Positions 55,815 to 63,165 of a DNA stretch of 64,000 nt are shown here, one piece after another. Positions within the stretch are counted from its first letter, which is position 1. Each line of letters starts with the position of its first letter. Source of the stretch: CALKWS01 sp051020515 (lineage in GTDB: Bacteria > Actinomycetota > Actinomycetes > Actinomycetales > Beutenbergiaceae). Below the pieces are notes generated by a model. That model was not told the origin of the DNA, did not search any database, and worked only from the letters and a program-made list of their open reading frames with translations. Location: assembly GCF_051020515.1 (NCBI RefSeq), contig NZ_CP194857.1:2418001-2482000 (forward strand), read 5' to 3'. The position numbers and the translations under genes were made by a program.

Positions 55815-55951
55815 TGGTCGGCCCCTTCTTTCCAGCGGGCGCGGAGTTCGTCGCCGCGTTCGGCGATGAGGTCCTCGACGTAGGTGGCCTGGTCGATGAG
55901 GCCGTCGTCGCCGGTGTAGTGGGCGGGGTTGAGTCGGCTGGTGGTGCTCAT
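55811..55951 (-). CDS. Small phage protein (46 aa)
   Basis: MSTTSRLNPAHYTGDDGLID ... RARWKEGADQ. ATGA overlaps on both sides (55811-55814; 55948-55951). Acidic-basic helical protein, function unknown. Confidence 0.5.
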   Translation of the reverse strand: MSTTSRLNPAHYTGDDGLIDQATYVEDLIAERGDELRARWKEGADQ

Positions 55952-56194
55952 CGGTCCCCCTTGCGGTACAGGGGGCGGGTGGTGGGGTCCACGTGCCCGT
56001 CGACGTCGAACTCGACCATGCGCGCCACCACACCCTCGTTGGTGGTGTGGGTCAGGTAGCGGGCCCGGTACTCCTCACCGGACTCGTGGGGGGTCGGGGT
56101 AGGGGTGCACCCACTCCGGGGCGGGTTCGGTGGTGGCGGTGTCGCGGCCGAGGCCCAGGAGTTGGGACAGGGACGGGAAGCGGAGGATGCTCAT
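55948..56194 (-). CDS. Small phage protein, one frameshift
   Basis: About 82 residues: MSILRFPSLSQLLGLGRDTA, then after a shift near 56090 SGEEYRARYLTHTTNEGVVA and VDPTTRPLYRKGDR. The 3' part has a beta-barrel look (VARMVEFDVDGHVDP). Overlaps both neighbours. Confidence 0.5.
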
Positions 56195-56478
56195 GACGCC
56201 ACCACCTGGGCCAGTTCGGCGACCATCGCGTCGGCGGCGTCCAGGTACCACTGGGGTGCGTCGGGGATGCCGTGGGGCAGGTCGGTCAGGGTGTAGATGG
56301 AGCGGTTGCTGGCGTCGTCTGCGAACACGGTCGTGACGCGCACGGTGTGCCCGTCCGGCCAGAGGATCGTCTGGTATTGCACGGCCGTGGCCGTCATGGG
56401 CCGGTCGGCGTAGTCCTCCATGTCCACCGGGACCGGCAAGGGCAGGTTGATGGAGAGGGTGCGGGTTGTGGTGCCCAT
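56191..56478 (-). CDS. Hypothetical phage protein (95 aa)
   Basis: MGTTTRTLSINLPLPVPVDM ... with YQTILWPDGHTVRVTTVFAD and a helical end. Preceded by a duplicated leader element and a GAAAGGAAG ribosome site. Function unknown. Confidence 0.65.
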   Translation of the reverse strand: MGTTTRTLSINLPLPVPVDMEDYADRPMTATAVQYQTILWPDGHTVRVTTVFADDASNRSIYTLTDLPHGIPDAPQWYLDAADAMVAELAQVVAS

Positions 56479-56550
56479 TGGGTAGGCTTCCTTTCGTTCG
56501 GTGAAGCCCTCACGTCGTCTTGGTTGGTGGTGTGGGGGCTTCGCTATTGG
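56479..56550 (-). promoter_or_regulatory. Leader element copy 1 (hairpin plus ribosome site)
   Basis: GAAGCCCTCAC (56503-56513) pairs with GTGGGGGCTTC (56532-56542), an 11-bp stem with one G-T pair, followed on the minus strand by ACGAAAGGAAGCC before the ATG. The copy upstream of the gene at 57082 shares AAGCCCCC, AGACG, GAGGGC and AACGAAAGGAA in the same order. Confidence 0.5.
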
Positions 56551-56555
56551 GTGGT

Positions 56556-56744
56556 TCAGGCGGCGTCGTTGTGCCGCTTGGCGCGGCGTGCGCGGATGCG
56601 TGCCTCGAGTTCGGCCAACGGCGGGCCGGTGGGGGTGTAGGCGCGGCGTGCGGCCTCCTCCACGGGCAGTTCGTCCAGGAGTTGGTACGCCTCGGCGAAG
56701 GCCTGCCCGGCGGCCTTGATCGCCTGCTCGCGGCTGGTGCCCAT
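56556..56744 (-). CDS. Small phage protein (62 aa)
   Basis: MGTSREQAIKAAGQAFAEAY ... LAELEARIRARRAKRHNDAA. Helical and basic at the end; starts in a TGATG junction with the upstream gene. Function unknown. Confidence 0.6.
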   Translation of the reverse strand: MGTSREQAIKAAGQAFAEAYQLLDELPVEEAARRAYTPTGPPLAELEARIRARRAKRHNDAA

Positions 56745-57082
56745 CAGGCGGCGTCCTGGTCGGACAGGCCGGGCTGGTAGCGCACGTACACGCGCACTGA
56801 GCCGTCGTCGCTGGTGCGGGCGGTGGCTTCGAATCCGCCGCCGGGTGTGTTGCGGAAGTCGACCAACTTGCCCGAGTTGATGACGGACGCGAAGGACCAG
56901 GCGCGACGCTTGGAGGCCGACTTGAAGGTGCGCAGCACGGCCCACTGTCCGGGCTTGGCCTTGAGTGCTGCGGCGACTGCGGCGTAGATGCCGGCGTCTT
57001 GCTTGCGCTCTGGGGGGTTCTCCCAGACCAGGTCAGCGGGGGTGATGGTGCGATCGGTGCTGTTCAGGGTGATGACGGACAT
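56744..57082 (-). CDS. Hypothetical phage early protein (112 aa)
   Basis: MSVITLNSTDRTITPADLVW ... a beta-rich protein with WAVLRTFKSASKRRAWSFAS and GGFEATARTSDDGSVRVYVR. Preceded by leader element copy 2. It is one of the first genes expressed from the immunity region if the promoter lies at 57386-57565. Confidence 0.65.
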   Translation of the reverse strand: MSVITLNSTDRTITPADLVWENPPERKQDAGIYAAVAAALKAKPGQWAVLRTFKSASKRRAWSFASVINSGKLVDFRNTPGGGFEATARTSDDGSVRVYVRYQPGLSDQDAA

Positions 57083-57150
57083 TGGTATGGTTCCTTTCGT
57101 TGTGAGTTGCCCTCGTTGCGTCTGGACGGACTGGCGGGGGCTTCTTGCTG
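57083..57150 (-). promoter_or_regulatory. Leader element copy 2
   Basis: GCCCTCG (57109-57115) pairs with CGGGGGC (57135-57141) and is followed on the minus strand by AACGAAAGGAACC before the ATG at 57082. Same order of conserved blocks as copy 1 at 56479-56550. Confidence 0.5.
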
Positions 57151-57157
57151 CCTGGGG

Positions 57158-57385
57158 TTAGGCGGCGTCCTGGTTGGTGACCACGTAGGTGATCGCGTCG
57201 AGGGGTTGCCCGAGACGCTTGGCGATGGCCACTTGAACGTGCGGCGCCGGTTGCTTGCGGCCCTTTTCGATGTTGGTCAGGTAGCCGGGGGTGATGTCGC
57301 AATCGATGGCGAACACCCCGTGCTTCACCCCGAGCAACTCGCGTATGGCCCGGACCGCGGGGCCGTTGATCAGTCGTTTGCTCAT
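57158..57385 (-). CDS. Small HTH protein (Cro/early repressor-like)
   Basis: A 75-residue protein (MSKRLINGPAVRAIRELLGV ...) with an XRE-type HTH: VFAIDCDITPGYLTNIEKGRKQPAPHV. It is divergent from the plus-strand XRE repressor gene with 180 bp between, the classic lytic/lysogenic switch geometry. I place the start at the ATG at 57385. Confidence 0.8.
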   Translation of the reverse strand: MSKRLINGPAVRAIRELLGVKHGVFAIDCDITPGYLTNIEKGRKQPAPHVQVAIAKRLGQPLDAITYVVTNQDAA

Positions 57386-57565
57386 GTGGAAGAGCATAGG
57401 CAACAAGAGGAAAGACTGTCAAGCAGGAAAGGGCAATATGGTGAAAGTGGGCGCTGACCTGCGGTTATGCGATGTAGTTACGCCCGTGGTTTTCCGATCC
57501 GAGGGGGTCTAGGCTGCATCTTGCCCTCCTTGCTTTCCTCAACTTTCCTCACGAGGCTCCCTCCC
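57386..57565. promoter_or_regulatory. Divergent immunity control region with CTTTCCT repeats
   Basis: Between the two repressor-type genes. AGGAAAG occurs twice near the minus-strand gene (57405-57432 region) and CTTTCCT twice near the plus-strand gene (57533-57556 region), facing each other: near each start the pair is in the same orientation, and the two pairs are mirror images. These are likely repressor operators overlapping the two promoters. Exact binding is inference. Confidence 0.55.
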
Positions 57566-58000
57566 ATGATCAACGCGCAAGAGATCCGAGACGCCCGCCA
57601 ACGCGGCGGAATGACGCAAGCCGAACTGGCCCAGCGCGTCGGCGTCTCACAGCGCACAGTGGGCAACTGGGAGCGCGGAGAGTCCATCCCGCGCAACCGG
57701 GCGGCGAAGATCCGCGCCGTGCTCGCCGATCACCTCAGCACCGGCCAGGCCGCACCCTTGCGGTCAGCGTCGGACGCCGAGTTGCTGGCAGAGATAGCGC
57801 GCCGGTTCGAACGCGCCAAGGAGAGTGAGGAGGTGGTGGGCAATGCGAAGCATCCCGCCCCCATAGAGAACGAGACCAACGCCAGGCCGGCCCGGTTCGG
57901 CCTGGCCGCGATGGCCGGCGAGCCCGGCAACCCACCCGACACCACCACAGGAGAGGAAACACAAGTGCCGCCGGGCGAGGAGGACGGTGACGAGGCGTGA
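57566..58000 (+). CDS. XRE-family phage repressor
   Basis: A 144-residue protein with an N-terminal HTH (MTQAELAQRVGVSQRTVGNWERGESIP) and a long acidic, proline-rich C-terminus. It lacks a peptidase S24 self-cleavage domain; an ImmA-type protease encoded downstream may cleave it instead. The ATG at 57566 is chosen by the HTH start. First gene of the plus-strand lysogeny operon. Confidence 0.85.
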   Translation: MINAQEIRDARQRGGMTQAELAQRVGVSQRTVGNWERGESIPRNRAAKIRAVLADHLSTGQAAPLRSASDAELLAEIARRFERAKESEEVVGNAKHPAPIENETNARPARFGLAAMAGEPGNPPDTTTGEETQVPPGEEDGDEA

Positions 58001-58290
58001 GTCCGGAACAGGAGCCACGCGATAATCGTTCCCCTAGTAGGGACGGTTTTGGCGAGCGCGAAGGCGAGGAGGAGGTAGAGTCCAACCATGAGCCCGACAC
58101 ACAAGCAGTGTTGAAGGGGATCAGCCGGGGGATGCGGATGGGATTGGCCCCAGACCCGACGCGCCTTCGCGAACTCAGCCGGGAAGCAGCGTCGATCGAC
58201 TACACGGCCGAGGCGTGGAAGGACGTGGGGCGGAGCCTGGAACAGGCGATCCAGCAGGAGAGCCAGTCCAGGGGTCATTCCCAGAAGTAG
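57997..58290 (+). CDS. Lysogeny-operon protein (97 aa)
   Basis: GTG start overlapping the repressor stop (GTGA). Highly charged N-terminus, then a helical part (GISRGMRMGLAPDPTRLREL, SLEQAIQQESQSRGHSQK). It overlaps the next reading frame by about 75 bp. No family recognised. Confidence 0.65.
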   Translation: MSPEQEPRDNRSPSRDGFGEREGEEEVESNHEPDTQAVLKGISRGMRMGLAPDPTRLRELSREAASIDYTAEAWKDVGRSLEQAIQQESQSRGHSQK

Positions 58291-58634
58291 ACGAACACAG
58301 CGTCGTCGCTGTTGAGTTCGCGGGCCCTATCCCGCACCCTGCGATGCTCTCCGGTTTCGAGAACGTCGTGCCGGGATCTGCGGAACGCATCATCCGCATG
58401 GCCGAAGAGTCCCACCGGGCGAGGATCGAGGTGGAGCGGGTCCCGGTTGACGCTGAGGCTTTCGCGCTCCGGGCCTCCACGGTCGGGGTTTCGTTCCTGC
58501 CTTGGTTGATCATCCTATTGGCGGGCGGGCTCATCATTGCCGGCGAGTCCGCCGCGGGGATTATTGCGGGCCTTGTCGGCGTTATCGCGGTCGGCCCGCA
58601 GATTATCGCTGCCACCCGTCGCGCAAGGGGTTGA
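58215..58634 (+). CDS. DUF2335-like membrane protein
   Basis: A 139-residue frame from a GTG at 58215; the core EFAGPIPHPAMLSGFENVVP, GSAERIIRMAEESHRARIEV, then two helices (VSFLPWLIILLAGGLIIAGE, GIIAGLVGVIAVGPQIIAAT) matches the DUF2335 pattern of small membrane proteins. The long overlap with the previous gene makes the start unsure. Found in a lysogeny operon, it may affect superinfection; unproven. Confidence 0.7.
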   Translation: MEGRGAEPGTGDPAGEPVQGSFPEVDEHSVVAVEFAGPIPHPAMLSGFENVVPGSAERIIRMAEESHRARIEVERVPVDAEAFALRASTVGVSFLPWLIILLAGGLIIAGESAAGIIAGLVGVIAVGPQIIAATRRARG

Positions 58635-58664
58635 TGTCACACCCTGCGCCTACGGTCCAGCGGT

Positions 58665-59078
58665 ATGTTTCACCCTTGGCGCGCGTTGCGCAGTAACCCG
58701 CACATTGACGTGCATTGGACGGACCAACCACCGGGCCTGATCGCGTCCACTGATGGGCGTTCCCGGATCTTCATGGACACCCGTCTGTTGCAGGTGCAGC
58801 GGCGGTGTGCGGCGACGCATGAGTTGATCCATATCGAACGTGGGCACACTCGGGAGTGTTCCCCGGGGGAGGAGTTGTCGGTGCGGGTGGAGACCGCGCA
58901 CCGGCTGATCGGCACCTTCCGGTTGATGGATGTGATGGCGTGGACGGAGTCGTGGGAGGAGGCGGCGGAGGAGTTGTGGGTGACGGTGGAGGTGTTCATG
59001 GACCGGCTCGCGTCGCTGACGAAGGCGGAGCGGACGGCGATCCAAACCATGTATGAGCAGACCGAAGGAGGTGCCTGA
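58665..59078 (+). CDS. ImmA/IrrE-like metallopeptidase
   Basis: A 137-residue protein with RCAATHELIHIERGH, the zinc HExxH motif, and a helical C-terminal part. In ICEBs1-like elements ImmA proteins cleave the phage/ICE repressor on induction. Here it follows the XRE repressor by one small gene and the DUF2335 gene, and precedes the integrase (TGATG at 59076-59080). Confidence 0.85.
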   Translation: MFHPWRALRSNPHIDVHWTDQPPGLIASTDGRSRIFMDTRLLQVQRRCAATHELIHIERGHTRECSPGEELSVRVETAHRLIGTFRLMDVMAWTESWEEAAEELWVTVEVFMDRLASLTKAERTAIQTMYEQTEGGA

Positions 59079-60527
59079 TGCGGCCCCATGTTGTGCCTGA
59101 TGTGCCGCCGCGGGCGGTGCTGTACCTGCGTCAGAGTGTGGATCGTGAGGAGTCGATCAGCCTCGAGTTGCAGGAGACCGCGGGGCGGGACTACGCCACC
59201 CGCATGGGGTACGTGGTGACCGAGGTGCTCGCGGACCCGGGGATCAGTGGGCGCACCTGGGCCCGCCCGGCCGTCAAACAGGCTCTCGCGTTGGTGGAGG
59301 CCAGGGACGCTGACGTGATTGTGGTGTGGAAATGGTCCCGCCTGGCGCGTAACCGTCGCGACTGGGCGGTGGCGGTGGACACGATCGAGGCCGCCGGCGG
59401 CCGCCTGGAGTCCTCCACCGAGACCGTGGACACCACGACCAGTACGGGCCGGTTGGCGCGGGGGATGCTTGCGGAGATTGCAGCGTTTGAGTCTGACCGC
59501 ATCGGCGACGGGTGGCGGGAAGCCCACGCCCGCAGAGTCAAGGCAGGCCTGCCGGCGAACGGTAAACCCCGGTGGGGATACACCTACGACCAGGGGGCGA
59601 AGGTGCACCGCCCGGACCCGGTGACGGGGCCGGTGCTGGCGCAGTTGTATGCCCGGTATGTGGCGGGGGAGTCGGTGTACTCGTTGGTGCGGTGGCTGAA
59701 CGCCAACGGGCATCGCACCAGCCCGGGGTATGGCACGTCGGGTGGGGTGTGGTCGGACCGGTCGCTACGGCGGGTGCTGGACTCGGGTTTCGGTGCCGGC
59801 CTGATCACCGTTGCGGGGGAGCGGCACCCTGGGGTGCACGAGCCGGTGATCGACCGGGGCCTGTGGGAGGCGTACCAGGTGTCCCGCGCCGGCCGTCGGG
59901 TGAGGCGTTCCTCGGAGCGGTCCCAGTATCTGTTGTCGGGGATGGTGCGGTGCGCGTGCGGTGCGGGGATGACCGGTGGGCAGTTCGGGGCGGGGCGGGT
60001 GGCGAAGTTCCGGTGCAAGGCGGCCGCCGACCAGGGCCGCCATGGCGGCGGGTACGCCACCATGCATCTGGTTGAGGACGAGGTGCTGGCGTGGTTGCGG
60101 GGACTTGGCGGGGGACGTGGACGATGCCACCGCCCAGGGGGCTCTGACTGCGGTCAGGTCGCGGCGGCACGCCCACGATGAGCGGGCGCTTGCCCGGGAG
60201 GCGGGGGCGGTGCAGGAGCAACTGGTGCGGGCCACCAGGGGGCACGTGGAGGGCCTCATCCCGGATGGGGCGTACCGGGAGGTGGTGGCCGAACTGGACG
60301 AGCGGGCGCGGATGGTGGAGGCGCGGCGGTTGGCCGCTTCGGTGGCATCGCGGGAGGCGTCCGCGCCGCAGGTTGCGGCAGACCTGCTGCAGGATTGGGA
60401 GGTGCTGGCGGTGGACGTGCGCCGCGCGGGCCTGCGACGGTTGATCAGCCGGGTGGTGGTGACGACAGGCCGGCCACGGTCTATCGTTGAGGTGGTGCCG
60501 GTCTGGGTTGGTGAGACCAGGGCCTAG
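59078..60527 (+). CDS. int: Large serine integrase, one frameshift
   Basis: About 483 residues with a break near 60105. N-terminal resolvase domain: AVLYLRQSVDREESISLELQ with catalytic Ser20, KWSRLARNRRDWAVAVD and EIAAFESDRIGDGWREAH. Recombinase domain RWGYTYDQGAKVHRPDPVTG, then a zinc-ribbon CACGAGMTGG...FRCK and, after the break, a long coiled coil and RRLISRVVVT. Its stop codon (60525-60527) directly abuts the attR core, as expected for int next to attP. No small excision factor is obvious. Confidence 0.92.
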
Positions 60528-60539
60528 TCACGTTGATGA
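60528..60539 (+). repeat. attR core
   Basis: TCACGTTGATGA, identical to 21925-21936. Left: phage DNA with GGTGA 13 bp before it and the integrase stop right beside it. Right: the remainder of the pilin coding sequence. Confidence 0.9.
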
Positions 60540-60631
60540 CCGCCGGGTTGGTGGTACTGATCTGGGCGCTGGCCGGGGAACTGCTCACCCAGGTCTTCGA
60601 GACGGCGATCGAGCGCATCCTGGGGGCGTGA
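60528..60631 (+). pseudogene. 3' half of small Flp/DUF4244 pilin gene
   Basis: Beyond the core the frame runs TAGLVVLIWALAGELLTQVF ... ERILGA and ends at a TGA that overlaps the tadE start (GTGA). This is the hydrophobic helix and tail of the pilin begun at 21849. Joined across the core the protein has 59 residues. An in-frame ATG in the core could start a short helix-only peptide, but no ribosome site is seen. Confidence 0.9.
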
Positions 60632-61002
60632 GCGCCGAAGGTGAGCGGGGCTCGGCCGTGGTGGACTTCCTCCTGGTTTCCCTGTTGGTCACGGTGCTCA
60701 CGCTCGGACTGATGCAACTGGCGCTGACCCTGCACGTGCGTAACATCCTCATCGACTCGGCAGCCGAAGGGGCCCGCTATGCGGCCCTGGATGGTCATGA
60801 GTTGCATCACGGGGTGGCTCGTACCCGGGCACTGATCACCGCGGCATTGCCGAACGCCTACGCCGATCAGGTACAGGCAGGGATGATCACCCACGAGGGC
60901 GTGAGCCTGGTCCAGGTGCAGGTACACGGCCCGGTGCCGGTGCTGGGCCTGCTCGGCCCGGGCGGAGTGATCAGCGTGAGCGGGCGGGCGGTCTTGGAGT
61001 GA
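60628..61002 (+). CDS. TadE-like pilus assembly protein
   Basis: A 124-residue protein: GERGSAVVDFLLVSLLVTVLTLGLMQLALT is the TadE-type N-terminal motif (G/S-x-x-x-x-E/D-F followed by a helix). GTG start overlaps the pilin stop. It is the first of three pseudopilin-like genes that complete the locus. Confidence 0.85.
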   Translation: MSAEGERGSAVVDFLLVSLLVTVLTLGLMQLALTLHVRNILIDSAAEGARYAALDGHELHHGVARTRALITAALPNAYADQVQAGMITHEGVSLVQVQVHGPVPVLGLLGPGGVISVSGRAVLE

Positions 61003-61486
61003 ATAGCGAGCGGCGGGACCTGCGCCGTGCGTGGGCGGCGGTGCGCTCCCGGTTGGGGGAGGGGGAGCGCGGCAGCGCCGTGGTGGAGTTCCTCGGGGGT
61101 CGTTGCTGATGCTGGTGCCGATCGTGTACCTGATCCTGACCCTGGCGCAGATCCAGGCGAGCGGTTTCGCCGCCGAGGGAGCGGCCCGCGAGGCCGGTCG
61201 GGTGCTGGCAGGTGCCGAGACGTTCGAGCAGGGGTTGACCGCTGCGCACCTGGCGGTGGAACTGTCCTTCGCCGACCAGGGGATCGCCGTCGACGGCGCC
61301 CAGGCACTCCAGATCAGGTGCCAGCACGAGCCGTGCCTGACGCCGGGGTCCTACCTCTACATCTCGGTGCGCACCGACGTGGGCCTGCCCGGCATGCCGG
61401 CGATGCTCTCCGGCACGCTACCGAGCGTGACCCAGGTTCAGGCGGATGCGATGACGGCGATCCCGCGGTATCGCGAGGTGGGCTGA
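60999..61486 (+). CDS. TadE-like pilus assembly protein 2, one frameshift
   Basis: About 162 residues, GTG start overlapping the previous stop. The N-terminus GERGSAVVEFLG then breaks near 61100 and resumes SLLMLVPIVYLILTLAQIQA in another frame. The rest (ASGFAAEGAAREAGRVLAGA ... GIAVDGAQALQIRC) matches TadE-family proteins. One added base restores the helix. Confidence 0.8.
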
Positions 61487-61968
61487 TGCGGGCGGACCGG
61501 CGAGCACGCCCGATGCGCATCCGTGCCGGCGACGAGAACGGCCAGATCATGCTGCTGTCCATCGTCTATGGGCTGGTCACTCTGGCCCTGGTCCTGGTGG
61601 TCGCATCCGTCTCTCACCTGCACATCGAGCGCAAGCGTCTGTGGAACCTGGCCGACTCGCTGGCCGCCGGCGCTGCCGATGCGGCTGACGTGGGACGGTG
61701 GTACGACACCGGTGGAGCGGACGGTCTGGTGCTGACCGACGCCAGCGTGAATGAGGCGGTAAGCGATCAATTGGCGGCAACACCCGAAGTGGTCACCGAT
61801 TCCTTCATCGACTTCAGGGTCGTCTCGGTGAGCGCGGTGGACGATCAGACCGTGGAGGTCACCCTGTCCGCCCGGGCTCGCCCGCCGCTGGTGCCGTGGG
61901 TCCTGGTGCCGTGGCAGGACGGCTTCACCGTGCAGGTGACTTCCCGGGCCCACGCCACCGAGCCATGA
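61486..61968 (+). CDS. TadG/Rv3654c-like pilus-associated protein
   Basis: A 160-residue protein: NGQIMLLSIVYGLVTLALVLVVASVSHLHIERKRLWNLADSLA is the single helix and following segment typical of TadG-like proteins encoded at the end of actinobacterial Tad loci. The start overlaps the upstream stop (TGATG). Ends the pilus operon. Confidence 0.78.
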   Translation: MRADRRARPMRIRAGDENGQIMLLSIVYGLVTLALVLVVASVSHLHIERKRLWNLADSLAAGAADAADVGRWYDTGGADGLVLTDASVNEAVSDQLAATPEVVTDSFIDFRVVSVSAVDDQTVEVTLSARARPPLVPWVLVPWQDGFTVQVTSRAHATEP

Positions 61969-62002
61969 CCGGGGCCGGCGGTGTACGACAGGTGAGGTAA
62001 CG

Positions 62003-62101
62003 GTGGGGGCAGCAAAGAAGGAGCCCCTCGCCACGTCAATGGAAATCGTCATCTCCGTCGTCGGACTCGGATTCGTGGTGCTGCTCAGGCTGGTGGTCTA
62101 G
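62003..62101 (+). CDS. Possible 32-residue single-helix membrane peptide
   Basis: A GTG with a GGTGAGG site opens VGAAKKEPLATSMEIVISVV then GLGFVVLLRLVV and stops; a basic start and a hydrophobic helix. It lies between the pilus locus and the dehydrogenase. Possibly a real small membrane protein; no family recognised. Confidence 0.4.
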   Translation: MGAAKKEPLATSMEIVISVVGLGFVVLLRLVV

Positions 62102-62135
62102 TGGTGCCTATGAGCGCGGAGAAAGGAGAGCCGAC

Positions 62136-63161
62136 ATGAAGGCAGTAGTGATCCACGGCGCCGGTGACCTGCGGGTGCAGGAACGTGAGGTTCCCACCCC
62201 TGGCACCGGGCAGGTGCTGGTCGCGATGGAGTTCGGGGGTATCTGCGGCTCGGACCTGGCCTACTACGCCCACGGCACCTCCGGCACCGCCATCCTGCGC
62301 ACGCCGATGATCCTGGGTCACGAGGTGGCCGGACGGATCGCGCAGGCCGGGGCCGGTGTGAGCGGCCTGACGGAGGGCACAGCGGTGACGATGCATCCGG
62401 CCCGGTATGGCCCCGGGCCACTGGCGCCGCACCTGGGGGAGCGGACCAACCTGCACCACGATGTGCGCTACCTGGGATCGGCAGCGCCCACCCCGCACCA
62501 GGACGGAGCCTTCGCCCAGTACGTGCTGGCCGAAGCCGGCCAGATCCGGGTGCTGCCCCCGGGGGTGAGCACCCGGCACGGCGCGGTGGCCGAACCCTAC
62601 TTCGGCGTGGCCCTGCACGCGGTGCATCGCGCGGGCTCGGTGCAGGGACAGGATGTGCTGGTCAACGGGGTCGGACCGATCGGGGCGCTGTGCGTCGCGG
62701 CAGCCAGGGCACGGGGCGCGGCCAGCGTCACCGCGGCGGACATCGCACCGGCCGCGTTGCAGATCGCGGCCGAGTTGGGAGCCGATCACACCGTCAACGT
62801 CGCCGCGGGGGAGGAGCTGCCCGCCGATGTGCCGGTGGTCATCGAGGCCAGTGGCGCCGCGGCCGCCCTCGGCCCGGTATTGGCGGCGGTGGCCCGCGGC
62901 GGTGTGGTGGTGCAAGTGGGGAACCTGCCGCTGACCGACCGCCCGGCGGTGCTGGGTAACCTGGTCACCCGGGAGGTGGAGTGGCGCGGTTCCTACCGAT
63001 TCGTCGATGAGATCACCGACGCCGTGGCACTGCTGGCTGGCCAGGTGGACGTCGAACCGCTCCTGACCCACACCTTCAGCCTTGATCAGGCCCGGCTCGC
63101 CTTCGATACCGCCGCCGACCCCGGAAGTGGCGCAGGGAAGGTGCTGCTCGACCTGGGGTGA
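62136..63161 (+). CDS. Zinc-type alcohol dehydrogenase, L-idonate 5-dehydrogenase group
   Basis: A 341-residue MDR enzyme. Catalytic zinc ligands Cys37 (GGICGSDL), His62-Glu63 (LGHEVAG) and a Glu in AVAEPYFGVALHAVH are present, followed by the Rossmann motif VNGVGPIGALCVAAARARGA. The closest pattern I recall is L-idonate 5-dehydrogenase (RYLGSAAPTPHQDGAFAQYV). The lobe at about residues 84-115 that normally carries four cysteines for a structural zinc has none. AAGGAG ribosome site precedes the ATG. Confidence 0.8.
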   Translation: MKAVVIHGAGDLRVQEREVPTPGTGQVLVAMEFGGICGSDLAYYAHGTSGTAILRTPMILGHEVAGRIAQAGAGVSGLTEGTAVTMHPARYGPGPLAPHLGERTNLHHDVRYLGSAAPTPHQDGAFAQYVLAEAGQIRVLPPGVSTRHGAVAEPYFGVALHAVHRAGSVQGQDVLVNGVGPIGALCVAAARARGAASVTAADIAPAALQIAAELGADHTVNVAAGEELPADVPVVIEASGAAAALGPVLAAVARGGVVVQVGNLPLTDRPAVLGNLVTREVEWRGSYRFVDEITDAVALLAGQVDVEPLLTHTFSLDQARLAFDTAADPGSGAGKVLLDLG

Positions 63162-63165
63162 ACCC

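Larger units (their letters stand above)
21925..60539. mobile_element. Integrated siphovirus-type prophage, serine-integrase class
   Basis: Bounded by two copies of TCACGTTGATGA 38,603 bp apart. The segment has a lysis, tail, head, packaging, replication/recombination, immunity and integrase order, with the structural and early genes on the minus strand and the lysogeny genes plus integrase on the plus strand. Removing one core copy and everything between restores an intact pilin gene, so the ends are well supported. All expected functional modules are present apart from a recognisable excision factor; many genes carry single-base shifts that may be sequence errors. Confidence 0.95.

Noticed and set aside
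21925..60539. Integration in a tRNA gene
   Set aside because: No tRNA is present at either end; the core lies in a protein-coding pilin gene and the integrase is of the serine type.
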